From Gliomastix tumulicola (taxonomy: Eukaryota > Ascomycota > Sordariomycetes > Hypocreales > Bionectriaceae): a stretch of 64,000 bases of DNA. The first letter of the stretch is position 1. Each line of letters begins with the position of its first letter. Shown here one piece after another: positions 1 through 10,351 of this stretch. Made by a program: the position numbers and the translations under genes. The notes beneath the pieces were generated by a model, which worked only from the letters and a program-made list of their open reading frames with translations, searched no databases and was not told where the DNA came from. The DNA lies in assembly GCA_001599755.1 (NCBI GenBank), contig BCHX01000012.1, forward strand, positions 124,001 to 188,000, in the 5' to 3' direction.

Positions 1-1218
1 ATATAATACCTTATTTAAAGGGGCTTCTCCTCTTCTTCTTAATTAAAATATTTACTTTTAATATTTAAATATCCCCTTCTATATCCTAGGGTAAAATAAG
101 CTTTAAAAGTAAAGTAAATATATATTATAAAGGTACTTTATTTTCTAGGTGAAAGGATTTTATATTTATAGTAATACTTTATAGTAATATAATAATTACT
201 TAATAATTATTTTATAAAACCCTATAGCTAATTATATACTCCTATATTCTTATATTAAATATATACTATAAGTAGTTAATTTTAATTAATTATTATTACT
301 TATACCCTTTAGTGAAGATTAACTTATTTTTAAAATATATATAAAATATAAAAAAGACTTTAATATTCCCTTATATTAAGTATATAAGTTTTATTTAAGT
401 AAGTTCCTAGTAATAAAGGTCTCTATAAACTAATTTTAAGTACTTAAAGAAGTTTATAGGGGTTTTATTAGTATAAGAGTTATTAAACTTAAAGTAAAGA
501 GTAATCTTTTTTTAAATATTAATTATTAAGTAGCTTTATAGAAATATTTACTAGTTATTATTATTATTAATAAACTCTTAATTTATTTTTAGCTTATACT
601 TTATTACTATAAACTAAATATAGAATATTCCCTTTAAGCTATTATAGGGGTCTTCTAGTAAAAGTAGTTTATAATAAACTAGTCCTAGGGTTAAGTACTA
701 GATAACTTTTATTAATTAAGGGAGTAACTCCTATAATAAAGTTAATATAAGTAGCTATTCTTTAATAGGTACTTATTCTAGTATAGTTATATAATTAAAG
801 AGTATCTAGAGACTTTATACTATAATAGTAATTATATCTCCTAGTACTTTTACTCTTTTAACTAGTACTATTTATTATTCTTAGTATAATTTATTAATAT
901 AATTTAATTAATTCTTTATTTAGAAGAGTTTTACCTATAAGTTAATAATTATTATTTATATAGTATTACTAAATTATATTATATTAGAAAGAGTAAGTAT
1001 CTATATTCTTAGGGAAGGGAAGGATTTTAAGTATATATTTATTATTATTAATTCCTTTTTAATAAAGAGAAGAATTTTAAATATAATAGATTAGCCCTAA
1101 GGTATCTATAAGTTAAGTATTAATAATAGTATTAAAATTCTTACTTAAAAAGAGGAGGCCTTTAACTAGGCCTAGTTAAGGGTATCCTTTTAAGCTATAT
1201 TAGGGTTATATATTTAGT
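1..1218. repeat. RIP-saturated AT-rich block
   Basis: Reading every line by eye, this block contains no CpA and no CpG dinucleotide on the + strand and only two TpG (near 150 and 312). TpA and ApT are everywhere. Loss of CpA and TpG in favour of TpA is the signature of repeat-induced point mutation, which in Pezizomycotina acts on duplicated DNA, usually transposons. No open reading frame survives, so the original element cannot be identified. The block touches the window edge and is probably part of a longer AT-rich isochore. Confidence 0.9.
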
Positions 1219-1700
1219 CACATGGTGGTGCCCTGAACTAGCCCTAAGGCTAGGCGTAGCCTAGACTGTAATAACTACTAGCTATTCTCAACGCATAATC
1301 TCAACGCACTATTCTCTATAAGAATTCCCTTTAATAGTGGCAGAGTAGTAGTACAGCTTCCTACTCAAGCCACTACCCAGGGGCCCAGGGGCATAAGACA
1401 TCATAAACCCCTTAGGTGTTAGCGCTACTACCAGCTAAGGGGGAAAACCTATCTCTAGCTACCTAGCCTTCAGGCTAGCTAGCTAGTAGGGAAAAACCCC
1501 AAGGCGCAGAGGGGCTACACAAAGTAGTAATACTACTCTAGAAGGCAGCTATATTAAGCACTCTAGCCTACCATAGTACCCAGAAGGCTTCTCACAGCAG
1601 CACAACTAGTGAACTCTCACGTTTACCATGCTAGTTATATAGCTATTAGTGCAATACTACCCTAGCAGCCTCCAAGGTGCAGATGCCCTGCCAGAAGACC
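1219..1700. repeat. CTAG-rich transition zone beside the AT-rich block
   Basis: The first CpA of the window is at 1219-1220. From here base composition rises toward normal, but the sequence stays unusually rich in CTA, TAG and CTAG words and carries no gene. It looks like the edge of the decayed repeat, less completely mutated than 1-1218. By about 1700 ordinary GC-balanced DNA begins. Confidence 0.55.
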
Positions 1701-4700
1701 AGCCCCACGATCTAGCGCTAACAGCGCTGAAAGGGGGAAAAAATTTTCAGGAGAGAGTTAACTCGAAATTCATCCTCGTCCTGGGGAAATGGTGCTATAG
1801 GGTAGGTAGTACTACGTACGGTCCCAACACTTCCATCACTGTGAGCCTCACGATCCACGACGCGACGATCTTGTCCCAAATGACAGGAGCCAAGGCTGGC
1901 CATTGAACTCAGTCTATGTTTCCCCATCTCGATCTCAACCGATCCCTAACTTGCCACATCATTGTGTGTATCACGCTCCAGGGTGACATGCCCAGGGGCC
2001 TCGACTGGATCATGATCAGCGGCCATGTGCTGTTTCGATTCTGCTGCCATTTTTGCCAGTCAACGAGGCTGAGGTATTTCCTCACGAAAAAGCTGCCAAA
2101 AATCAGCCGTCATGCGCCTCCAAGTGCTGAGCTGGCATGGCCCGGCCGCTTCGGGATGAAATCATTTGTCTCGGCGTGATAAGTCATGGTTCCCACGAGA
2201 AGGGATGGATTTTTGGATTTTTGGAAGGGCGGATCGTCAGCACGGCTCTGCGCGTCTGTGTCCCAAGACAGGCTGAAGCGCCGGTGGATGGAGGGGTCAA
2301 GCAATCAAGTGACGGGAAGAGGATCGGCAGGGGGCAGTGGGGGTCCCCTCTGGATTCTTTTTTTTTTCCTCTTTCTATTTCCTCGTCTCGTCTTGAAAGT
2401 GAATGATCTGGACGATGCAATGTGTACGAATGGAGCAGGTTGTCCGGGTCAAGGTATGGGATAGAAGGCGAGCTGAAAGCGTGTCGGATGGTTGTGACCC
2501 CGATCAAGTGCAACCAGGATTGGACTTCGGTGACCGGTCGATCTGCGAAATGTGATATCATGTCATGTGGTCGTGAGCGGTGGCTTCACCAAGGATTACC
2601 AAATATTCTGTGCCGCTTCTGCTGCAGCAAGCTCCTGGCTGCTATCACATATCACGCCGCCACAGCGACAACTCATGCGTGGCGTCCCGCTCCGCCCGCG
2701 GAAGAGGTCTCTGTCGACCGGTGAGAGAATAGCGGGTTGGGAAGAATGAGGGTGCGTCGTAACATCTGCACCTGTGACCTTCGCACCCCCCTCCATGTTT
2801 GCCGTTCTCTTACCCGGAGGCCATCCTACCGTTGGGACGAGGAGGACGTAGCAGAACGAGAAGTGATGGGCTCGCTGTGCATGGCTCATTGGAGGAGGAA
2901 AAACGCTCACGGGCTGGCCCTTGCTCTGCACATCACCATCACGTTAGTACATGATCGTCTTTTCATCGGCTGGGTCAGGTAGGTCGCGCGGTCGTTCAAA
3001 AACAGAGCAGATAAGGTGCCGCCGCCAAATAATGCCGTGATGGAGACGGCCGGCAATCAAACGGAGCACTGGTGGGATGGCTGCTGGCAATGGAAGAACA
3101 GCGGAAGAACCGACGTGTGTGTGTGTGCGTCTCGGTGGGTATGCATAGAAGGAATCAATGGAAGACTGAGGAGGCGTGTGCCTCAAACGGGCAATTGGGA
3201 ACCAGGATGACATGTTTGGACATGCGATGCGACGTTGATGGGCTGGAGAGAGGGAGGGCCTTACGCCATTGCAACGGTGTGGATGGCTGCTCTGCTTCAG
3301 TCATTCAGTCGCTGTGGCGGCCTCACCGCTATTACAGTAGCATCCCGCTGCCTCGTTGGTAGCTCGCCCGATGGACGTCGATGGGAACGGAGGCGCGGAG
3401 GTTTCATGCCGTGATCATCTGGCGAGAAACGAGCAGTGCGACTGACGATCCCGACGTATGACGGTTGACCGGTCGCTGTCACGAATTCTTGTTTTTCCTC
3501 GCTGTGATGGAGGGAGGTCGAAGTGTGCACACCATCGGGCGCAGGATGACCAACCGGATAATGCCAGCAAATGGTAGCCATAGACAGGCAGGCCTGTGGT
3601 GGTGTCTGCAAGGACGGGCGTTACGTCGCCTCCTGCGACGGGCGTGGGAGCAAAAGCCGTGGACGGATTCCAGGGTGCTCGGGGATTTGAGCTGCCCTCG
3701 GGTGAGAAGCCTGTTTTCGTCCGTTTTCGTGTCATCACCCGGGACGTCCCTTCATTTATTTGCAGCACCCTGCCGTGTCACAGCGTCAATCCTCGTCTCC
3801 TCTGGAGCGCTTTCGATCGTGTCGCTGGGTTGAGACGGTCCACGTCTATCCCACAAGTCCAATCTTTTGCCCCCCGTGGCTCTCGTCCAGCGATACGAGG
3901 TGTGTGGGCTCGATGCCAGAACGAGCACACCATCATCGCTAAAAAGTGCAACCATTGGAACGTGTTAGCGCCAGCCACCACACCTTCTCGTCGTCCAATC
4001 TCTGCCCCGTCCGTTAAGTAAGCCGCCACCCCTTCTCGTGAACCATGCAAACGGGCCTGATGAGGTCAACCTGCTTGACTCTCTGCCGGGTCTCGAGCAC
4101 ACCCTCTTCATTCTCGACCCATCGTCACCCACCCGAGATATTGTAAACTATTGCCTGCGCACCGCGCATTTCACATGATCGAGACCACGGGCTGGCAGTG
4201 ACACAATCGCTAAGGAAACGGTGCTGAACGTTCAGCCCCAAGGCGTTATCTAAGGTACCCAGTTTAGTGGTTGCGGCTTCACCCAATATTAGGTACCTGG
4301 GCGGGGGGCGCTAACGTTTTTTCCAAAGAGCCAATTTTGGCTGGACTGCCCTGCGACTGTGCTAATCAAAGGCCACTGTCGGCCCACGGTCGGAAGCTCC
4401 ACGGGCTCTTCTCACTGCCTGCTCGACTTCCCGGACAGGTCTTAGGGGGGGGATTTCCAGAGGGGACCCCCCTAAGACGGGTCCCCACCCGATGGAAAGC
4501 TTGGGACTATGAATCCATGATGGTCCAATCTCCCCACTCGCACCTCATCTTTTTATTCCCCTTTGATTGCGTGGCGGCGGTCACCGATTGCGAGGTGGAG
4601 CTCTCTTGCACTTTGCTTCCCGCTATCAGCTCCCAGAACTCTCCAGGCGCGGATCGACAAGGAGTCTGGGCTTGATTGCGGGTGCTGTCAGTCCCAAGCA

Positions 4701-5271
4701 CTCGATTCATGGATCCATGGATGGATCGTTTAAACAGCAACCTTCCCGGTGGCACCATCGCACCTTGTTTCCTCCTGCTCCCCCCTTCCTTTCAGTAATA
4801 AGATCCATCCCATCTCCCGTTCTTGGAATGCTCCCTCATCAGTCTCATTGTCTTCCCAATCCGTCCCATTACCAACATTGGTATCCCTCCCCACGATTGG
4901 AACTCTTCTGGAATCCCGACAAAGTCCTTCTCTTCTGCTTCGACAGGCCATTGGCAGCATCTCCGCGGTAGCACGACGACGACATTTATTATAACGGTAT
5001 CGACCCCGGGAACCTTCACCGTAAGGTACCCGTGCTTTGGAGACGGATCGGCCACCGAAGCTCCCAGCAGCAAGACACTGTCAGACCCGAATTCCAGGTT
5101 CTACGCGTCGATTCACCCGCCATCGTATCGAGGAGACGTCACCAATCGGTGATCATCAGCCACAACTCGTCACATTGATCTACCTCCCGCTCTGAGCCGC
5201 ATTGCAGGGCCGAGCCTTCTGCTTCTTATACAAAAAAGACCCCGGTCGCCGCCAGACACCAAGCAAGTCCG
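1701..5271. other. intergenic region, no supported gene
   Basis: Only short overlapping open frames on both strands are present, with no recognisable domain and no plausible splice chain. The one distinct structure is the G/C hairpin at 4439-4478. A TATA-like TTATACAA near 5226 could serve the gene starting at 5272. Confidence 0.5.
4439..4478. repeat. perfect 12-bp inverted repeat (hairpin)
   Basis: The left arm GTCTTAGGGGGG at 4439-4450 is exactly complementary to the right arm CCCCCCTAAGAC at 4467-4478, with a 16-base spacer. The six G:C pairs at the inner end would make a very stable stem in RNA or extruded DNA. No gene touches it. It might be a terminal-repeat remnant of a small element or a structured RNA; nothing in the sequence decides between these. 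Confidence 0.7.
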
Positions 5272-5829
5272 ATGGTCTCGTTATTACGGTCTCCCGACAC
5301 AATATCAAGTCCCTACGCCAGCCCATCGAGCGCTCTCTCACACGACACGATGACGCCCATCAGTTCCCACGACTATACGCTGGCCATGCAGGAGTACATG
5401 GATCTCCAGGTCCAGCGCGACGAGCTCTCCAGCTACCTCGACCAGATCCGACCTGCCCTCTCACTCTCGACGAGCACTTCGACGATATACTCCCCATCTA
5501 CCTCGCCCACCCGCTCCTCTCGCTCCTCATCGTCATCAGGACGCCGCCACAGCGGCAGCAAGCACCACAGCAGGGCCCACGCCCGCTGCAGCGGCTGGGA
5601 CGTCCGCTCCGACACCCTGGACACGATCCCCGACGAGGAGACCATGGACGAGATCGCCGTCGAGGAGCGTCGGCTGTTCGACGTGGATGAGGGCATCAAG
5701 AGGGCGTTGACGGAGCTGCTCAACTGCGACTCTGTCCGGTCGGACCACTCCATGCGCCTCTGGGTGCAGTCGCGGCTCATGGAGACGGAGAAGGAGCTCC
5801 GGTCCTGCCGGCGGAGACGGAATTCCTAG
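5272..5829 (+). CDS. conserved fungal protein of unknown function, 185 aa
   Basis: This intronless frame encodes 185 residues. The first 60 contain a short helical stretch (MQEYMDLQVQRDELSSYL) and residues 65-100 are a Ser/Thr/Arg/His-rich low-complexity linker. The C-terminal third is the conserved part: it begins with IPDEETMDEIAVEE and continues with RLFDVDEGIKRALTELLNCD and LWVQSRLMETEKEL before an Arg-rich tail. I recognise this C-terminal pattern from uncharacterised filamentous-fungal proteins but know of no function. An alternative start is Met27 at 5350. No signal peptide or membrane segment is visible, so it is probably cytosolic or nuclear. The charged C-terminal helices suggest protein-protein contact (inference). 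Confidence 0.75.
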   Translation: MVSLLRSPDTISSPYASPSSALSHDTMTPISSHDYTLAMQEYMDLQVQRDELSSYLDQIRPALSLSTSTSTIYSPSTSPTRSSRSSSSSGRRHSGSKHHSRAHARCSGWDVRSDTLDTIPDEETMDEIAVEERRLFDVDEGIKRALTELLNCDSVRSDHSMRLWVQSRLMETEKELRSCRRRRNS

Positions 5830-8015
5830 AAGCAGTTCCGTGCCCAGCTCGATCACGACCTCTGATCTACTTCTTCTTCTTCTCGAAGCCTGGCTTCTTA
5901 CGTCGCCTGGGCTTTACCAGCGATCTGAGAGCCGGTGTTTTATACTATTAATACCGCCAATATGTATAGCGCTTCGTCGCTTCTGCTGCAAGGCGCGTGG
6001 AGTTTGGGTATCGTCACTTTTTCGCTCGGAGGGTCCTCGGGATGCCCTGCGAGACTATCAAAACTAGGGATTCGTCATGGCGTTATCATTCGGCTTAGCT
6101 CCAGGATCGACCCTTGGAGGAGCATGTCACGCATGGGACTTCTGTTCTTTCTTTTTCTGGCTTCTGCTTCCGACCACTGCTGTCGGGTATTACGAGGCAT
6201 GGCATTCTCTTTTTGCCAGCTTATTCCTTTCTAATTTTGTTCTTCGACCAGAGCGTTTTTTGCCAGCGGTTTTTTTGTGTTTTGGATGCGGCGGAGTGTA
6301 TCATTCTCTTTGTATATCTATGGATGAGCACATCACTTGCTGCAAGCCTTTCCTTTCTTTTCTTTTCTTTTCTTCCACTCTTCATTCACATGGAGTATTA
6401 TCAGTTGGCACACGAGGCCACGGCCGTCTTCTTTTCTTTGGCGAAGCCTGTATGTACTTTCTTCTTGCTCACACCACCAGGGTGTGGGTGACTTTGCTCG
6501 TCGTTGCAACCATGTATGCAGCTTTGTGGAGGCGAGGGCGCCAAACCAAAAGGTCCCCTCTTTCTAAATTGACCATTCACAAGGCGCGAGCCTACGCACT
6601 TGATGCCTCACCGATGTGGTTCTTTCACTCCATCCCCTCTCGTGACTAACAGGATGCTAATAGGATGGTGGTGTGGTCCAGTCCCAGTGAAGATGGAGTG
6701 AGGAGAGGGAGGGAGAGAGAGGGGTCATGTCAGACCACAGGCAGGGAGCAGAAAGTCTGGGGGAGTTCCGTACGGGCGTTCGTGCTTAGCTCCAAAGCTT
6801 CGAGCACGGCCAGTGTGGCTAGCTCGTAGCTTCCCACCCTCCTGGGAAAAGGCAGACGCCCTTGAGGAATTTCCCAGGGATAGATGGGTTGATGGATGGA
6901 TGGATGGATTGGGCGTCCGTGGGGAATGACTGGCTGGATGATCACCTGATAAGCTATCTGCATGTCCACGTCGACGCTGTCTCTGGGCGTGGGCGGCGCT
7001 GTTGGTGGCATTTTGCCTTTTGCCGGAGGCACCGAGGGAGAGAGGAGCGGGCAGGGGGAGGGAGAGGGGGGGGTTAGGATGGGAACTCATCAGCAAGCAA
7101 GCAAGCAAGCAAGCAGGGTGGCGTTTGCGAGGAACGAGTCCCATGACGTGAAAGTGCCGGGGTTGTTCCATTGCATGCATGTCGACACAAGGAGGGTTGG
7201 GCGATAGAGCTAGCAGTGAGGGGGACTGAACTGCCTGCAGCATTGGATCCCACCGAGGAGACGGTGAGGTGAACCTTGATTGCTGCAGTGTGCCATGCCA
7301 TCCATATGCAAGGCAGAGGGGGACCACGGGGTCACGCCGAGTCCCTTTGCCGTCCATTTTACCAAAGTCCGTCCCTTCCGCAGGTCCCACCAGTTGCCAA
7401 CTGTCAATGATAGGAAATAACCGAAGCTGTTCTTCTGTTCTGTAAGTATGTATCCTGGTGAACGCGACACAGGATTTCAGGAACCAGCGCTTCCCCTCTT
7501 TTCGCAATGGAACGTCCAGGGCTCTTCGGGCATCGGGCTCGGCAGCGTCGTTCCAGAATCTAGCAGAGGCCTTTCCCGGCGGGGATCCGTCCTCTTTTTC
7601 GTGCTGGCGCTACTGGGGCTTGGGTGAGCTTGGCGACGAGGAGGAAAGCTTCGGCTCAGTCGGTTCCCCGTTTGGGAATTGCTTGCCCCAGGTTTTTTTT
7701 TTTAGAGGATGATTCTCGTTCGGGGCGAGGCGGGATCAGCTGAGGTTGTTTAGGACAATGGGCGTCGCATGATGTTGCTTTGTTGCGCGTGCGTCAATGG
7801 GAAGCTTGATTTGGCTGGATAGGGCATTCGATGGTCTCAATGGTCAGTTTTTGCAAGAATGTTGTAGCAGCAGTCGAGTCGTCAACGGCTGATTCAAGGA
7901 TCCAATTGCACATTCACATTCAGTGTGGGGGCTGACTGACACCCAGATTCTGCAGCTTACCCTACATTTGGCTGCATTTTCGAGCTCGACGAAGCGACAC
8001 ACTTTTGAGATGCCC

Positions 8016-8064
<49 letters not shown>

Positions 8065-8778
8065 TCAGTAACACGTGCTTAATGGAATTATTATCTCGTG
8101 ATTTCTACGTTAGCTTCGGACACAGTCTAAGCGCCATGTTTCCCATTTGGTCACTATGGATTGGTGATGTTCGTATGCGGATCGGACAAGAAACAGGGCT
8201 GGCATGATAATGATGTCGCTTGGAGGCGTGAGAACCTTCTCTCGGGAGAACACGGATGGGATCGCGTGGTGTGACCTTTCATCAGCATCAGAGGCTCACC
8301 GATTTCCGGCGGTTTCTGCTACGACATGAGCCTGTAGCCGGGTAGCCGTTTTCGCGTGAGACATCAGAGACATGGTGACTGATGAAGCGTCGGATGTTAT
8401 GCTTTCGAGGCCCTCCGACAGGCGAACACATCTGAAAGTATCGGGCTAGTTTATCCGTTCACTTCAAAAATAGAAGCCACCGTTTAGCTACCGTTTCGGT
8501 AGCATCGTTTCCCATTGAGTGTTCTGATCAAATATCGGGGAGGGATGTCTGATGTCCAGACGCTCCCGGAAACTACGGTATTGGCCAATCACAGCACACC
8601 AGTTCCTGGGCTGGTAAAACATCGGATTTCTTGTTACAGGGCCGTCTAAGAGCCTCTTGTGGAGCTTCACAGCTGCGACGCGCATCGACTTTCCAGTTTG
8701 ACACTTCAACTGCGATTCGCGTTGACCCTCAACAGAACAAAAGCACGCAGCGCATCCGATTTCGAAGCTGCCGCTGCA
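5830..8778. other. intergenic region with simple repeats
   Basis: No convincing gene is seen; the longer frames are low in complexity or overlap each other. The region holds a TTTCT pyrimidine run near 6350-6376, an ATGG run near 6894-6906, a GCAA run at 7093-7115 and the 41-base T tract at 8020-8060. The last few hundred bases should be the promoter and leader of the downstream cyclophilin gene. Confidence 0.5.
8020..8060. repeat. 41-base homopolymeric T tract
   Basis: Positions 8020-8060 are all T on the + strand, the longest homopolymer in the window. It lies about 720 bp upstream of the cyclophilin gene. Read on the - strand it is an A41 tract, as would be left by a retroposed transcript, but no coding remnant precedes it on that strand. 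It may also be a nucleosome-excluding promoter element or a length-unstable microsatellite. Confidence 0.85.
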
Positions 8779-10351
8779 ATGTCCGTCCTTCTGGAGACGA
8801 GCGCGGGCGACATCGTCATCGATTTACTGATCGACCTCGCCCCAAAGCTCTGCGAAAAGTGAGATCCGAACCAATCTGATTCACCTCCCCGCTGACTTTC
8901 TTTTGCTAACCGCCTTGCTAAACAGTTTTCTCAAGCTCTGCAAGATCAAGTACTACAACTTCGCCCCCATCCACTCCGTCCAGAAAGACTTCTCCTTCCA
9001 GACCGGCGATCCCCTCGGCCCGCTCGCGAAAGACTCCGATGGCGGCTCTTCGATCTGGGGCTGCGTCTCGGGCGAGGCGTCACAGCGCACGTTCCCGGCC
9101 TTCTTCCACCCGAAGCTCAAGCACCAGGAGCGCGGCACCGTGAGCATGGCCACGGTGCCGCTCTCGTCGGACCCCGAGACGCGGCTGGCGGCATCACAAT
9201 TCATCATTACACTGGGGGAGGACACAGATTTCCTCGACGGCAAGGCAGCCATCTTTGGCAAGGTGGTCGAGGGCTTCGACGCGCTGGAGAAGATCAACGG
9301 ATCGGTGGTGGACGACAAGGGATACCCGCTGGTCGACATCCGAATAAAGCACAGCATCGTGCTCGACGACCCGTACCCGGACCCCCCGGGCCTCCGAGAG
9401 CCAAGCATGAGCCCGCCCCCGACCTCCGACCAGCTCAAGACGGTCCGCATCGCCGACGAGGCCGCCTTGAACGCAGACGACGACGTCGACGAGGAGGAGC
9501 TCGAGAGGCGGCGGCGGGAGCGCGAGGCCAACGCGCAGGCCCTCACGCTCGAGATGATGGGCGACCTCCCCTTCGCCGAGGTCAAGCCGCCCGAGAACGT
9601 GCTCTTCGTCGCCAAGCTGAACCCGGTCACGGGCGACGAGGACCTCGAGCTCATCTTCGGGCGCTTCGGCAAGATCCTCAGCTGCGAGGTCATCCGCGAC
9701 CAGAAGACGGGGGACAGCCTGCAGTACGCCTTCATCGAGTACGAGGAGAAGAGCGCGTGCGAGGCCGCGTACTTCAAGATGCAGGGGGTGCTCATCGACG
9801 ACAGGCGCATCCACGTGGACTTCTCGCAGAGCGTCAGCAAGCTCAGCGACGTGTGGCGGAGCGACACCAACAACAAGCGGAGGGCAGGGCGGGGTGGCTG
9901 GGGCGGCGTCAGGGATCTCGAGAAGAGGAGGCAGTACAGGAACGAGGCGGAGCGGAGGACGGGCAAGGACTACGGCATGGTGTACGGCGACGAGGATATG
10001 AAGGGTCGCCGCGATCGGATGGGCGAGAAGGGAAGAGCTGGACCACCACCACCACCGCCGCCGAGAAACGAGGAGGGTGAAGGCCCCTCGCGAAGGAACG
10101 GCGGGGGAGACGCCGGCGCCGCCGACGCACATCGGAAGCCCAGACACAGGAGCAGGAGTCGGAGCCCTCGACGCAGGGACAGGAGCAGGGATCGGTACCG
10201 CTATTCTAATGGCAACGACCGTGGCGACTATCGAGACCGAGACCGAGCTCGATATCGCGACGACAAGGGACGAGACGGCGAACGAGACGGCGAACGATAC
10301 CGAGACGGTGAACGGGGAGGAGATGGCGAGGGCTACCGGTCTAGACGATAA
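8779..10351 (+). CDS. cyp6: peptidyl-prolyl cis-trans isomerase with RRM (Cyp6/PPIL4 type)
   Basis: Exons 8779-8858 and 8926-10351 are separated by a 67-bp intron with branch GCTAAC, giving 501 residues. The family start [17 protein letters not shown] is intact, and the splice restores CENFLKLCK exactly. Residues 1 to about 170 are a divergent cyclophilin-type PPIase domain ([17 protein letters not shown]). An RNA-recognition motif lies at about 252-328, with RNP2 LFVAKL and RNP1 LQYAFIEY. An acidic helix-rich linker joins the two. The C-terminus is an Arg/Ser/Asp-rich tail after a proline run. PPIL4 proteins are nuclear and associate with spliceosomal or transcription machinery, where they are thought to isomerise prolines in RNA-bound partners. 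The low-complexity tail fits nuclear-speckle targeting (inference). Confidence 0.95.

Noticed and set aside
6725..7507. 260-codon - strand frame
   Set aside because: Composition is that of intergenic DNA with simple repeats (GCAA, CATC); no domain, no conserved start and competing frames overlap it.
8953..10147. long - strand frames of 337 and 317 codons
   Set aside because: Both are shadows of the Cyp6/PPIL4 exon.
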